A stretch of 64,000 nt of DNA from Morganella morganii. GTDB taxonomy: Bacteria; Pseudomonadota; Gammaproteobacteria; Enterobacterales; Enterobacteriaceae. The DNA lies in assembly GCF_019242955.1 (NCBI RefSeq), contig NZ_CP066129.1, positions 2,170,001-2,234,000 of the forward strand, written 5' to 3'. The notes under the pieces are model-generated. The model saw only the letters and a program-made list of their open reading frames with translations. It did not search any database and was not told the origin of the DNA. Position numbers and translations under genes: made by a program. Positions within the stretch are counted from its first letter, which is position 1; each line of letters starts with the position of its first letter. Positions 15,821-25,195 of this stretch are shown in pieces.

Positions 15821-16996
15821 ATGTTAAAAATGCAGAATCAGGTGCAATTTTATGACTGGGGAAGCCATACCGCGATGACAGAAATGTACGGCTACCCGAA
15901 CCCTGACAAGCAGCCGATGGCAGAATTGTGGATGGGCGCACATCCGAAAGCCAGTTCGGTAGTGACTGACACCCGCGGCAACACCTGCTCTTTATATGAT
16001 TTTATTGCCGGTAATCCGCAGTCAGCACTGGGGACCGAAATTAACCGCCGTTTTCACCGGCTGCCGTTTCTGTTTAAAGTACTGAGTGCCGCTCAGCCGC
16101 TGTCGGTACAGGTTCATCCGGACAAAGCCGCTGCAGAAGCCGGGTTTGCCCGTGAAAACGAGGCCGGAATCGCACTCGATTCGCCAGTCCGCAATTATAA
16201 GGATGATAACCATAAGCCTGAGCTGGTTTATGCCCTCACCCCGTTCCGTGCGATGAATGCTTTTCGTCCGCTGGCGGAAATGGCTGAGCTGCTCAGTGAA
16301 GTCGCCCCGGCACATCCGGCCATCGAACGCTTTATTGCCTCGCCGTCAGAAGAACAACTGTCTGCTTTATTTACCCGCCTGCTCTCTATGAGCGGAGAAA
16401 CCAAAGAACGGGCAATCGGCGTACTGAAATCCGCACTGAACAGCCGCCGCGGTGAACCGTGGGATACCATCCGTAAGATGACAGAATTTTATTCTGACGA
16501 TAATGGTCTTTTCACCCCCTTGCTGCTCAATGTTGTTGAGCTGAAGCCCGGTGAAGCGATGTTCCTGTATGCCCGCACACCGCATGCTTATCTGGAAGGA
16601 ACCGCACTGGAGGTGATGGCTAACTCAGATAATGTGTTACGCGCCGGACTGACACAAAAGCATATTGATGTCGGTGAATTGCTGAATAATCTTGATTTTG
16701 TACCGAAACACGCAAAAAGTTTATTTATGCAGCCGGAACATATTAACAACACAGAAATTTTCCCGATCCCTGTTGATGACTTTTCTTTTTCAATCATGAA
16801 AATGCGTAATCAGGAAATGAATATTGAGAACAACAGTGCTAATATTCTTTTTTGTGTGGAAGGTCAAGCGGTTATCACTACCGAAATACAAAAATTAAGA
16901 GTTATCTCAGGTGAATCTGTTTTTCTTTCTGCTATAGAAAGAAAGTTTAAAATAGATGGTGAAGGAATCATTGCCCGCGTTTATAATGCCGTGTAA
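15821..16996 (+). CDS. manA: Mannose-6-phosphate isomerase, class I
   Basis: ManA interconverts mannose-6-phosphate and fructose-6-phosphate and links mannose use to GDP-mannose synthesis. The 391-residue protein has the zinc motifs PMAELWMGAHPKASS and VQVHPDK, plus YARTPHAYLEG near the active site. The start MLKMQNQVQFYDWG matches the family length. It is divergent from fumC with a 173-bp gap and is followed by a hairpin, so it is probably monocistronic. Confidence 0.95.
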   Translation: MLKMQNQVQFYDWGSHTAMTEMYGYPNPDKQPMAELWMGAHPKASSVVTDTRGNTCSLYDFIAGNPQSALGTEINRRFHRLPFLFKVLSAAQPLSVQVHPDKAAAEAGFARENEAGIALDSPVRNYKDDNHKPELVYALTPFRAMNAFRPLAEMAELLSEVAPAHPAIERFIASPSEEQLSALFTRLLSMSGETKERAIGVLKSALNSRRGEPWDTIRKMTEFYSDDNGLFTPLLLNVVELKPGEAMFLYARTPHAYLEGTALEVMANSDNVLRAGLTQKHIDVGELLNNLDFVPKHAKSLFMQPEHINNTEIFPIPVDDFSFSIMKMRNQEMNIENNSANILFCVEGQAVITTEIQKLRVISGESVFLSAIERKFKIDGEGIIARVYNAV

Positions 16997-17016
16997 GTAA
17001 CTTCTCTAATTTTCTC

Positions 17017-17050
17017 CGGGCAGTCAGTTGGTTAACTGCCCGTTAATTTT
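17017..17050 (+). terminator. manA terminator
   Basis: CGGGCAGT and ACTGCCCG form an 8-bp stem followed by TTAATTTT. Confidence 0.65.
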
Positions 17051-17103
17051 GATACTGTGCGAAAACCTGCAAAATAAATCGCATATAAAGGATGGATTTC
17101 TCT

Positions 17104-18702
17104 ATGAAAAAGTCGTTAGTTGCTGTTGGCGTTATTGTCGCATTAGGCGCCGCATGGGGTGTGGCTTCATGGCAGACCGGTAAGACAATTGAAGCAAACC
17201 TCGATGCTTATATCGCCAAAGCGAATAAATTAATCAAGGATAAGTACCCTGACATCCCTGTTACGCTGACCGCCAAAGATTTTTCACGCGGCATTTTCAG
17301 CTCAGATGTCAAACTGGTCCTCAAAGAAACGAAAAAAAGCGGTGATACCTCAGGTGCCGGTGAAGAAGTTGTTCTTCTGAATACTATCGATCACGGTCCT
17401 TTCCCGTTATCTCAGCTGAAGAGCATGGTGTTCTCGCCAAATATGGCAGCAATCCATACTGAGCTGGAAAACAATGACGTCACCAAGCCGGCCTTCGACA
17501 TCACCGGTGGTAAATCCCCTGTTGTCACCGATACCCGTGTCAGCTACGACCAGAGTTTCGACATTGATCTTGCTGTCAGCAAAATCAACTACAAGAAAGA
17601 CGGTGAAGAGCTCGCATTCTCCGGTGCTGATCTGAACGTTAAATTCGATAAAGAATTCAAAAACGTTAAAGGCAAAGGCAGCAGCGATGAACTGACTTAC
17701 CGTAAAGGTGAGCGCGAAAGTATGGTTCTGAAAGGCCTGTCTTTCGACAGCGATGTGTCCAAATCCGGTGACAGCTATTTCTACCTGGGTGACCAGAATC
17801 TGAGCCTGAAAGAGTTAGCGGTTGTTAATTACAGCGACACCGTTTCTCTGAAAGACCTGAAAATGAACGGCACATCCGGCAGCAAAGATAACAAACTGAC
17901 TGCAGATGTTGATTACAGCCTCGGTTCACTGAGCTACCGTGATATCGACCTCGGCGCTATCAGCCTGAAAGGTTCTCTGAAAGATCTGGATGCAACTTCA
18001 GCAAATACGCTGATGGCATCTCTCGAAGAGTACACCAAGATGTCTGAATCGATGTACACCGAAGATTTCGATGAAGAAAAAATGGCAGCACTGGATGAGA
18101 AAATGAAATCCAATGCGCTGGGTCTGTTCAAATACAGCCCGTCTTTCGCTATCGCACCTCTGAGCTGGAAAAACAGCGGCGGTGAGTCAAAAGTCAATCT
18201 GAACGTGACCTTTAATGCACTGAATGCCGATAGCTTTAAAGCACTGGAAAAGGCATCAAGCTTTGAAAAAGCCCTGCCGGTTCTGGTGAAAGAGTTCGGT
18301 TTCAATATGGATCTGTCCAAATCAATGCTGACTGATTTCGTTGGTGTTGCAATGCAGTCTCAGGGCATGGGCGCCAAAGAAGCCAAAGAACAGGGTGAAC
18401 AGGGTGTTGCTCAGATGGCCAGCATGGGTGCCATGATGGAAATCGTGAAAGTCACTGATAAAGCGATCACCATGGATCTGAAATACAGCAACAACAATAT
18501 CGATTTCAACGGTAAGAAATACACCGTTGCTGAATTCCTGGAAAAATATGACCAGTACGGCGCACTGAGCGATAACAGCGGTGACGACGAAGGTTATGAG
18601 GAAGAAGCTATTGAAATAGATCCTAACGGTGATGTCACAGAAGAAGTGACTATCGGTGAAGAACCGGCTGCTGATGCTGCTGCGGCACCTGCTGCACAGT
18701 AA
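17104..18702 (+). CDS. ydgA: YdgA, DUF945 family protein
   Basis: A 532-residue DUF945 protein with an N-terminal signal or membrane anchor ([18 protein letters not shown]). It contains [12 protein letters not shown] and the family blocks [13 protein letters not shown] and [13 protein letters not shown], which match E. coli YdgA. The end is acidic, then Ala-rich ([11 protein letters not shown]). The ATG at 17104 is chosen because the ATG at 17092 is only a few bases from the AAAGG site. It sits between manA and add and has its own terminator. The function is not known. Confidence 0.88.
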   Translation: MKKSLVAVGVIVALGAAWGVASWQTGKTIEANLDAYIAKANKLIKDKYPDIPVTLTAKDFSRGIFSSDVKLVLKETKKSGDTSGAGEEVVLLNTIDHGPFPLSQLKSMVFSPNMAAIHTELENNDVTKPAFDITGGKSPVVTDTRVSYDQSFDIDLAVSKINYKKDGEELAFSGADLNVKFDKEFKNVKGKGSSDELTYRKGERESMVLKGLSFDSDVSKSGDSYFYLGDQNLSLKELAVVNYSDTVSLKDLKMNGTSGSKDNKLTADVDYSLGSLSYRDIDLGAISLKGSLKDLDATSANTLMASLEEYTKMSESMYTEDFDEEKMAALDEKMKSNALGLFKYSPSFAIAPLSWKNSGGESKVNLNVTFNALNADSFKALEKASSFEKALPVLVKEFGFNMDLSKSMLTDFVGVAMQSQGMGAKEAKEQGEQGVAQMASMGAMMEIVKVTDKAITMDLKYSNNNIDFNGKKYTVAEFLEKYDQYGALSDNSGDDEGYEEEAIEIDPNGDVTEEVTIGEEPAADAAAAPAAQ

Positions 18703-18732
18703 TTTCACACTGTTATTATCTGTTGATCAGAC

Positions 18733-18760
18733 AAAAGCCAGTCGTCAGACTGGCTTTTTA
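18733..18760 (+). terminator. ydgA terminator
   Basis: AAAAGCCAGTC and GACTGGCTTTT form an 11-bp stem with a GTCA loop, then a T-run. Confidence 0.85.
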
Positions 18761-18779
18761 TCATCTGAGGAATTCCGCA

Positions 18780-19787
18780 ATGATTAACCGTTCACTCCCC
18801 CTGACCGATCTGCACCGCCATCTGGACGGCAATATCCGCCTGTCCACCATTCTGGATCTGGCCCGTCAGTACAATCTCCCGCTGCCCGCTTATGAGACTG
18901 AAGCACTGCGCCCGCATGTGCAGGTAATGAGTAATGAACCTGACCTGGTGCAGTTTCTGAGTAAACTGGACTGGGGCGTTTCCGTACTGGCCGACCTGGA
19001 CGCCTGCCGCCGCGTAGCCGCAGAAAACGTACAGGATGCTGTCAGTGCCGGGCTGGATTATGCTGAATTGCGCTTTTCCCCTTACTATATGGCAATGAAA
19101 CATAACCTGCCTGTTGAAGGCGTGGTGGAAGCCGTTCTGGATGGGGTGGCATCTGAAGTCCGTAACAATCCGGTGCGGATTAATATGATTGGTATTCTGA
19201 GCCGGACATTCGGTACTGATGCCTGTCATGAAGAACTGAATGCCCTGCTCGCTCATCACGAGCGGATTGTGGCACTGGATATTGCCGGTGACGAATCCGG
19301 TTATCCCGGCGATTTATTTACCGATCACTTCCGCAAAGCCCGCGATGTAAACTGGGCAATCACCGCACACGCCGGGGAAGCGGCCGGTGCCGCCAGTATC
19401 TGGCAGGCGATCCGCGACCTGGGTGCACAGCGTATCGGCCACGGCGTGATGGCGATTGAAGACCCGGCGCTGATGGATTATCTGGCAGAGCACCGCATCG
19501 GTATGGAATCCTGCCTGACGTCCAATATTCAGACCAGTACAGTACCGTCGCTGGCCGCCCATCCGCTGAAGCAATTCCTGGCACATGGCATTGCCGCCAC
19601 CATTAACACGGATGACCCGGCAGTTGAAGGTATTGAGATTGCCCATGAATACAATGTTGCCGCACCGGCTGCCGGTCTGACCCGTACTGAGATTGAACAG
19701 GCACAAATCAACGGACTGGAAATTGCCTTTTTATCCGCGGAAGAAAAAGCGGCACTGAGAGATATGGCGGCTAAACGCAGTCATTAA
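18780..19787 (+). CDS. add: Adenosine deaminase
   Basis: Add deaminates adenosine and deoxyadenosine to inosine forms in purine salvage. The 335-residue TIM-barrel metalloenzyme shows the zinc motif LHRHLDGN (10-17), [14 protein letters not shown] and INTDDPAV with the metal-binding Asp. The start [12 protein letters not shown] follows GAGG; a longer frame to 18723 runs through the upstream terminator. It is followed by its own terminator at 19812-19849. Confidence 0.96.
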   Translation: MINRSLPLTDLHRHLDGNIRLSTILDLARQYNLPLPAYETEALRPHVQVMSNEPDLVQFLSKLDWGVSVLADLDACRRVAAENVQDAVSAGLDYAELRFSPYYMAMKHNLPVEGVVEAVLDGVASEVRNNPVRINMIGILSRTFGTDACHEELNALLAHHERIVALDIAGDESGYPGDLFTDHFRKARDVNWAITAHAGEAAGAASIWQAIRDLGAQRIGHGVMAIEDPALMDYLAEHRIGMESCLTSNIQTSTVPSLAAHPLKQFLAHGIAATINTDDPAVEGIEIAHEYNVAAPAAGLTRTEIEQAQINGLEIAFLSAEEKAALRDMAAKRSH

Positions 19788-19811
19788 GCGCCTGCCTGCC
19801 AGACAACTTAT

Positions 19812-19849
19812 AAATCCCCCGGAAGCCGGATATTTACCCCGGGGGATTT
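19812..19849 (+). terminator. add terminator
   Basis: AAATCCCCCGG and CCGGGGGATTT form an 11-bp perfect stem around a 16-base loop. Confidence 0.7.
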
Positions 19850-20070
19850 CGGGTTAATACAGCTATATGCAGCAGCCCGTAATCGTCCCCCCGTAAATCA
19901 GCGCCATTTCCGGCTCACATTAAGTGATAACGAACCCGTGTTTATCCCACCCGGTTCGCAATAACTGAAAATAAAATCTGCACACCCGTAGTTTCCCCAC
20001 ACTTTCTCCTGATTGCTGTATACTTTTCTTTGCAGCCTGAACGGCTGCCTAATCTAAACAGGAGAATATC

Positions 20071-22875
20071 ATGAACACATCACTGTTCAGTAAGACCCCG
20101 GCGGTCACGGTTCTCAACAACCGTGGTCAGACCATTCTCAATATCGCGTACCACCGCCACCCTGAGTCGCCGGACATCACCACGGAGCGCATAACCCGCC
20201 ATCAGTACGATGCCCGGGGCTTCCTGACGCAGAGCGCCGACCCGCGCCTGGCTGAGGCCGGACTGGCGAACTTCACTTACCGGACAGATCTGCGCGGAGG
20301 CGTCCTGCGTACACAGGGGGCAGACAACGGTATCACCGTCAGCCTTAACGACGTTGCCGGACGCCCCTTTATTGCGGTCAATAACATCGGTACCGCAGAC
20401 AACGGTACTGATGACCGGCGTCAGGCCGTAACCCGCACCTGGCAGTATGAGGATGCATCCCTGGCCGGACGCCCGTTAAGTATTACAGAGCAGACCAACG
20501 GTGGAGCCGCCTGTATCACGGAGCGTTTCGTCTATGCCGGTAATACGGATGCAGAGAAAGCTCTGAATCTCGCCGGTCAGCTTATCAGTCATTACGATAC
20601 CGCGGGACTGGAGCAGACAAACAGCATTGCTCTGACCGGCGTGCCACTCTCCGTCACCCGGCGGCTGCTGAAGAATGCGGATAACTCTGACACGATGGCT
20701 GACTGGCAGGGAGAAAATGTACCGGTATGGAACAACCTGCTGGACAATGACGCACGGACCACTCTGACCACCGCAGACACCACCGGCTCCATACTGACCA
20801 CCACCGATGCACAGGGCAATATGCAGCGGATGGCGTACGATGTGGCAGGTCTGCTGTCGGGCAGCTGGCTGACGCTGAAGGGGGGAACGGAGAAGGTTAT
20901 CGTGGCATCCCTGACGTACTCGGCCGCCGGACAGAAACTGCGTGAAGAGCACGGCAACGGCGTGATAACCACATACTCGTACGAACCGGAAACGCAACGC
21001 CTGAACGGCATCAAAACGGAACGCCCGGCCGGACATGCCGCCGGACTGAAGATACTGCAGGATCTGCGCTATGAATATGACCCTGTGGGTAACGTTCTGA
21101 AAGTAACCAATGACGCCGAAGAGACCCGTTTCTGGCGCAATCAGAAAGTAGTACCGGAAAACACATACGCCTACGACAGCCTGTACCAGCTGATCAGCGC
21201 CACCGGACGTGAAATGGCAAATGCCGGTCAGCAGGGCAGCGGATTACCGCCTCTGACCGTTCCCCTTCCCGCAGACAGCAGCGCATACACGAACTATACC
21301 CGCAGGTATACCTACGATACAGCCGGTAATCTGACGCAGATAAGCCACCGCGCACCGGCGGCAAACAACAGTTACACAACCAAAATCACCATAAGTAACC
21401 GAAGTAACCGGGGAGTACTGAGCACCCTGACGGAAAATCCGGCAGACGTGGACGCGCTGTTCACCAACGGTGGCCAGCAGAAACAGCTGCAGCCGGGACA
21501 GCGTCTGGACTGGACACCGCGCAACAAGCTGCTGAAGGTGACGCCGGTCGTGCGGAACGGAGATGCAGATGACAGCGAAATCTACCGCTATGATGCGGAC
21601 AGCCGGCGCATCCTGAAAGTCAGCAGGCAGAAAACAGGCAGCAGCACACAGACGCAGCGGGTGCAATATCTGCCGGGTCTGGAGCTGCGCACGATAAAAG
21701 CCGGAGATACGCAAACGGAGAGCCTGCAGGTGATTATCGCGGGGGACACGGGGCAGATACGCCTTTTACACCGGGAGAATGGCGATGACCAGATGCGCTG
21801 GAGCTACAGCAATCTGATCGGCAGCAGCGGTCTGGAGCTGGATGGTAAGGGAAATATTATCAGTATGGAGGAGTACTACCCGTACGGCGGCACTGCAGTG
21901 TGGACCGCCCGCAGCGTGGCAGAAGCAGAGTACAAAACTGTGCGTTACTCAGGCAAAGAGCGGGACGCCACCGGACTGTACTACTATGGTTACCGGTACT
22001 ACCAGCCGTGGGCGGGAAGATGGCTGAGTGCGGATCCTGCGGGAACAATGGACGGGCTGAATCTGTTCAGGATGGTACGGAATAATCCTCTGAGATTTTT
22101 TGATACGAACGGACTTGCACCAACTGAGGAAAAATCTCAGCAGGCGATCGGCAGAACCTATATCAAAGAAGCTAAATATTTAGCTGCGGAACAATTATCA
22201 GCTGCTGAGAAATTTTTAAATAACACATCTAATAATGACGTTGCGTTAGATATCTATAAGACATTTTTCGGGCAGCATATGGGAGAAGAAAAACTGGGTA
22301 TATGGAAGACACAAATAAAAAATGTGTCAGAGGGAATAAACAAACTGGATACGAAAAGAAATGTCCGGTATTCACCGCTGAAGACAACCGCATCCGGAGA
22401 GAAATCGGGGACTGTGGCAGCTGAAGCCAATATGCAGGCATTTCAGCGGGGGGAGAAAATTTACATAAATTCATATACTGATGTACTGGAAAAAGTCAAA
22501 AAAAATGAAACACTGGGTGTTGACCATTTAGCGCATATTTTGATTCATGAAATGTCTCACCTCCGCCTGGACACGGAAGATATGGCCTATATCGGGGTGG
22601 CAAAAAATGAGGGATATCATGATTTAAATGCTATGCTCGCCCTTCTTGATCCAGAAAAACTACAGGCCGGCAGAGGAGAACCCGAAGAAACGATCAAACA
22701 ACGACGTGCCCGGGGAAGTCTGGACGCTGTGAGAAATGCAGACTCTTTTACGACAGCAACCCGTTATCTTGCTTATACTGCAAAAAGTGCTGATTTCTAT
22801 CATCGCTTTGCAGAGCAGAAAAAAACGTTCACACACGGAGCGTCGTCTCTTATCAAGAGTCCGCGCTGGAAGTGA
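20071..22875 (+). CDS. Tc toxin C subunit (TccC-type Rhs protein) with metalloprotease-like C-terminus
   Basis: A 934-residue protein of the TccC family, the C component of ABC insecticidal toxins. Residues 1-684 form the Rhs/YD shell (repeats such as YRYDADSRR and YTYDTAGNLTQ) and end in the hyperconserved core RYYQPWAGRWLSADPAGTMDGLNLFRMVRNNPLR split here by FFDTNG. Residues 685-934 are a separate, lower-GC effector domain. It contains HEMSH (826-830) followed by D837 and Y840 in TEDMAYIG, an arrangement like aspzincin (M35) zinc proteases. AGGAG precedes the ATG. No TcA or TcB gene is in the window, and no immunity gene follows. The protease assignment is inference. Confidence 0.85.
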   Translation: MNTSLFSKTPAVTVLNNRGQTILNIAYHRHPESPDITTERITRHQYDARGFLTQSADPRLAEAGLANFTYRTDLRGGVLRTQGADNGITVSLNDVAGRPFIAVNNIGTADNGTDDRRQAVTRTWQYEDASLAGRPLSITEQTNGGAACITERFVYAGNTDAEKALNLAGQLISHYDTAGLEQTNSIALTGVPLSVTRRLLKNADNSDTMADWQGENVPVWNNLLDNDARTTLTTADTTGSILTTTDAQGNMQRMAYDVAGLLSGSWLTLKGGTEKVIVASLTYSAAGQKLREEHGNGVITTYSYEPETQRLNGIKTERPAGHAAGLKILQDLRYEYDPVGNVLKVTNDAEETRFWRNQKVVPENTYAYDSLYQLISATGREMANAGQQGSGLPPLTVPLPADSSAYTNYTRRYTYDTAGNLTQISHRAPAANNSYTTKITISNRSNRGVLSTLTENPADVDALFTNGGQQKQLQPGQRLDWTPRNKLLKVTPVVRNGDADDSEIYRYDADSRRILKVSRQKTGSSTQTQRVQYLPGLELRTIKAGDTQTESLQVIIAGDTGQIRLLHRENGDDQMRWSYSNLIGSSGLELDGKGNIISMEEYYPYGGTAVWTARSVAEAEYKTVRYSGKERDATGLYYYGYRYYQPWAGRWLSADPAGTMDGLNLFRMVRNNPLRFFDTNGLAPTEEKSQQAIGRTYIKEAKYLAAEQLSAAEKFLNNTSNNDVALDIYKTFFGQHMGEEKLGIWKTQIKNVSEGINKLDTKRNVRYSPLKTTASGEKSGTVAAEANMQAFQRGEKIYINSYTDVLEKVKKNETLGVDHLAHILIHEMSHLRLDTEDMAYIGVAKNEGYHDLNAMLALLDPEKLQAGRGEPEETIKQRRARGSLDAVRNADSFTTATRYLAYTAKSADFYHRFAEQKKTFTHGASSLIKSPRWK

Positions 22876-22980
22876 GTGTCATTTATTAACACTATGCAGG
22901 CTATTATATTGTTTATACAGACTGTATTGTTGTTAAAGTCCGCCAGGATGGCAATGTGATAAACAAGGCTGTTTTCCTGG

Positions 22981-23010
22981 TACCGGGCGGTCAGAAAGAG
23001 CCGCCCGGTA
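22981..23010. terminator. Terminator between tccC-like gene and TPM gene
   Basis: TACCGGGCGG and CCGCCCGGTA form a perfect 10-bp stem between the two convergent genes. Confidence 0.7.
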
Positions 23011-23017
23011 TTTCCCG

Positions 23018-24160
23018 TTACCAACTCCCCGAAGCACCACCGCCGCCACTGCTGCCACCTCCGCCACCGGAAGATCCGCTGCTTCCTGAACTGCCGCCGG
23101 AGCTGCTGCTGTAACTGCCACCGTCAGAACCGGATGAGTATCCGCCTCCTGCCCCGGCCATAACACCGGTTAATTTCCGCATTTCCGCTTCCTGAATACG
23201 GTATCCCGGAATGAATGCATATAACAAAAAACACAGAAACAGTGAGCCAAATACATTAAGAAAAACGAGGATCATTATACTGATAAATAATGCGTCCGGA
23301 TCAGGATCTCCGTCTGCCAGAACCCGTGTCATTATAAAAATCAGAACGGAATAAAATAACACGCTCACAGTATGGCCGAGCGGCGCCGGATAAATATATT
23401 TATACTGCAAAAATGCTGTCAGGCGTTTCTGAGTAAGGTGTATTGCCCGCCCGGGCTGACGTTTCTTCTTGCTTTTGGATTTCGCGTATTCTTCTCTCAG
23501 ATATTCAATATCTTTAAGAACCTGCTTTTCTATCCTTTTTTTACGGCGGGGAGAACCAATAAATAATGACCAGAGATACACCGTAATAAAGGTCAGAATA
23601 TAAATAATCATCAGTCGTTTGAGTTTTAATGCTTCTGTTCCGGATGTCTCTGATGTGATATATCCCGGTTCATTTCCGCTGATAATATCAATGGCATCGG
23701 TCACACCTGCTTCAATCCCCGTAAAATAATGGCCATTTTTAAATTCAGGGGTGATGCGGTGACGGATAATACGACCTGCGGAGACATCCGGCAGAATACC
23801 TTCCAGGCCGTAACCTATTTCAAAGCGCAGATTGCGGTCATTAACAGCCACAACCAGCAACAGCCCGTTATTCTGACCTTTGCGGCCGATTTTCCAGGTA
23901 TTGAATGCACGGTGGGCAAAGGTCTCAATACTTTCCCCGCCGGTTGACGGCACAATAAACACCACGAACTGACTGCCGTCATTGCGGCTCAGTTCGTACT
24001 CAGTGAGCTGCCGGTTAAGCTGTGCGAATTGCGGGCGGGTCAGAAGACCGGTGCTATCAATAACCCGTTCCCGTTTCAGTTCCGGCAGCGGCTGCATATC
24101 TGCACGGGCAAAGAAACTGATGAAAAGAAGTACAAGGCATCCTGCCATAACCCTGTTCAT
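23018..24160 (-). CDS. TPM-domain membrane protein (YgcG-like)
   Basis: A 380-residue protein with a signal peptide (MNRVMAGCLVLLFISFFARA), a TPM/TLP18.3 domain (about 30-160, with VIDSTGLLT and EIGYGLEGILPD), two or three membrane helices in the second half, and a Gly/Ser-rich tail ending ASGSW. TPM domains occur in bacterial envelope proteins and plant photosystem repair proteins. The start is set by AGGAG before ATG at 24160. The ribosome site overlaps the end of yfeH, so translation is probably coupled. The role is unknown. Confidence 0.8.
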   Translation of the reverse strand: MNRVMAGCLVLLFISFFARADMQPLPELKRERVIDSTGLLTRPQFAQLNRQLTEYELSRNDGSQFVVFIVPSTGGESIETFAHRAFNTWKIGRKGQNNGLLLVVAVNDRNLRFEIGYGLEGILPDVSAGRIIRHRITPEFKNGHYFTGIEAGVTDAIDIISGNEPGYITSETSGTEALKLKRLMIIYILTFITVYLWSLFIGSPRRKKRIEKQVLKDIEYLREEYAKSKSKKKRQPGRAIHLTQKRLTAFLQYKYIYPAPLGHTVSVLFYSVLIFIMTRVLADGDPDPDALFISIMILVFLNVFGSLFLCFLLYAFIPGYRIQEAEMRKLTGVMAGAGGGYSSGSDGGSYSSSSGGSSGSSGSSGGGGGSSGGGGASGSW

Positions 24161-24162
24161 AA

Positions 24163-25152
24163 TTACTCCTGTGAATGTTCTTTTCCCTGCCGCGCATAGC
24201 GCGCCGCCATCACCGCGCACACCATCAGCTGAATCTGATGAAACAGCATCAGCGGCAGTACCAGAATACCGACTACCGCAGGCGGGAACATCACGTTTGC
24301 CATCGGCACACCGTTTGCCAGGCTTTTCTTCGAGCCGCAGAACACAATGGTGATTTCATCGGCCTTATTAAAGCCCAGTGCCCGTGCACCGTACACGTTG
24401 ATCACCAGCACAATCGCCAGCAGCCCGCACGACACCACTGCAATCTGCAGAATAGACATTGCGTCGATCTGCTGCCAGATCCCCTCGGCCACAGCTTCAC
24501 TGAAAGCGACATACACCACCAGCAGAATAGAGGTCCGGTCTGTTTTATTGATGATTTTTTTGTTGCGATCCACCCACTTACCGATCAGCGGACGGGAGAG
24601 ATGCCCGACCACAAACGGCAGCATCAGTTGCAGCAGAATAGAACGGATAGCGCCCAGTGTATCGAGATCATGCGCGCCTTGTGTTTCCATCATAAAACCG
24701 ATAATCACCGGTGATAAGAAAACGCCGAGAATACTGGAGGCGGATGCACTGCAAATCGCCGCAGCGACATTACCACCCGCAACAGACGTAAAGGCAATGG
24801 CGGATTGTACCGTTGCCGGTAAGGCACATAAGTATAAGAAACCCATGTAAATGGTTGGTGACATCCACTCCGGTACCAGAAACTGCAAACCCAGCCCCAG
24901 CAGCGGAAAGAGGATAAAAGTACTGGAAAATACCATCAGATGCAGACGCCAGTGCCCCATCCCCGTCACAATCGCTTCCCGCGAAAGTTTGGCGCCGTGG
25001 AAGAAGAACAGTAACGCAATCGCAGCGGTGGTCAGATAGCGGAATCCGGTTGCCACATTACCGGTAGCCGGAAAGAGTGACGCCAAAATAACAACCGTGA
25101 TCATTATGACCAGGAACGGATCTAACCGCAGTTTCTGCCACCAGTTTGTCAT
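24163..25152 (-). CDS. yfeH: YfeH, bile-acid/Na symporter-like membrane protein
   Basis: A 329-residue integral membrane protein of the SBF-like family (YfeH), with about ten helices and the conserved FFHGAKLSREA near the N-terminus and CGSKKSLANGVPMA in the second repeat. The family is related to bile acid:sodium symporters, but its own substrate is not established. It is 43 bp downstream of ydgJ on the same strand and just ahead of the TPM gene, suggesting a three-gene operon. In E. coli yfeH is far from ydgJ. Confidence 0.88.
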   Translation of the reverse strand: MTNWWQKLRLDPFLVIMITVVILASLFPATGNVATGFRYLTTAAIALLFFFHGAKLSREAIVTGMGHWRLHLMVFSSTFILFPLLGLGLQFLVPEWMSPTIYMGFLYLCALPATVQSAIAFTSVAGGNVAAAICSASASSILGVFLSPVIIGFMMETQGAHDLDTLGAIRSILLQLMLPFVVGHLSRPLIGKWVDRNKKIINKTDRTSILLVVYVAFSEAVAEGIWQQIDAMSILQIAVVSCGLLAIVLVINVYGARALGFNKADEITIVFCGSKKSLANGVPMANVMFPPAVVGILVLPLMLFHQIQLMVCAVMAARYARQGKEHSQE

Positions 25153-25195
25153 GCGTTATTCACTTTTGTCTGCATTAAAATTAAATAATTGTTTG

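Noticed and set aside
23018-23160. Gly/Ser-rich tail of the TPM protein as a novel low-complexity element
   Set aside because: Such tails are usual in TPM/YgcG-type proteins, so it is not special.
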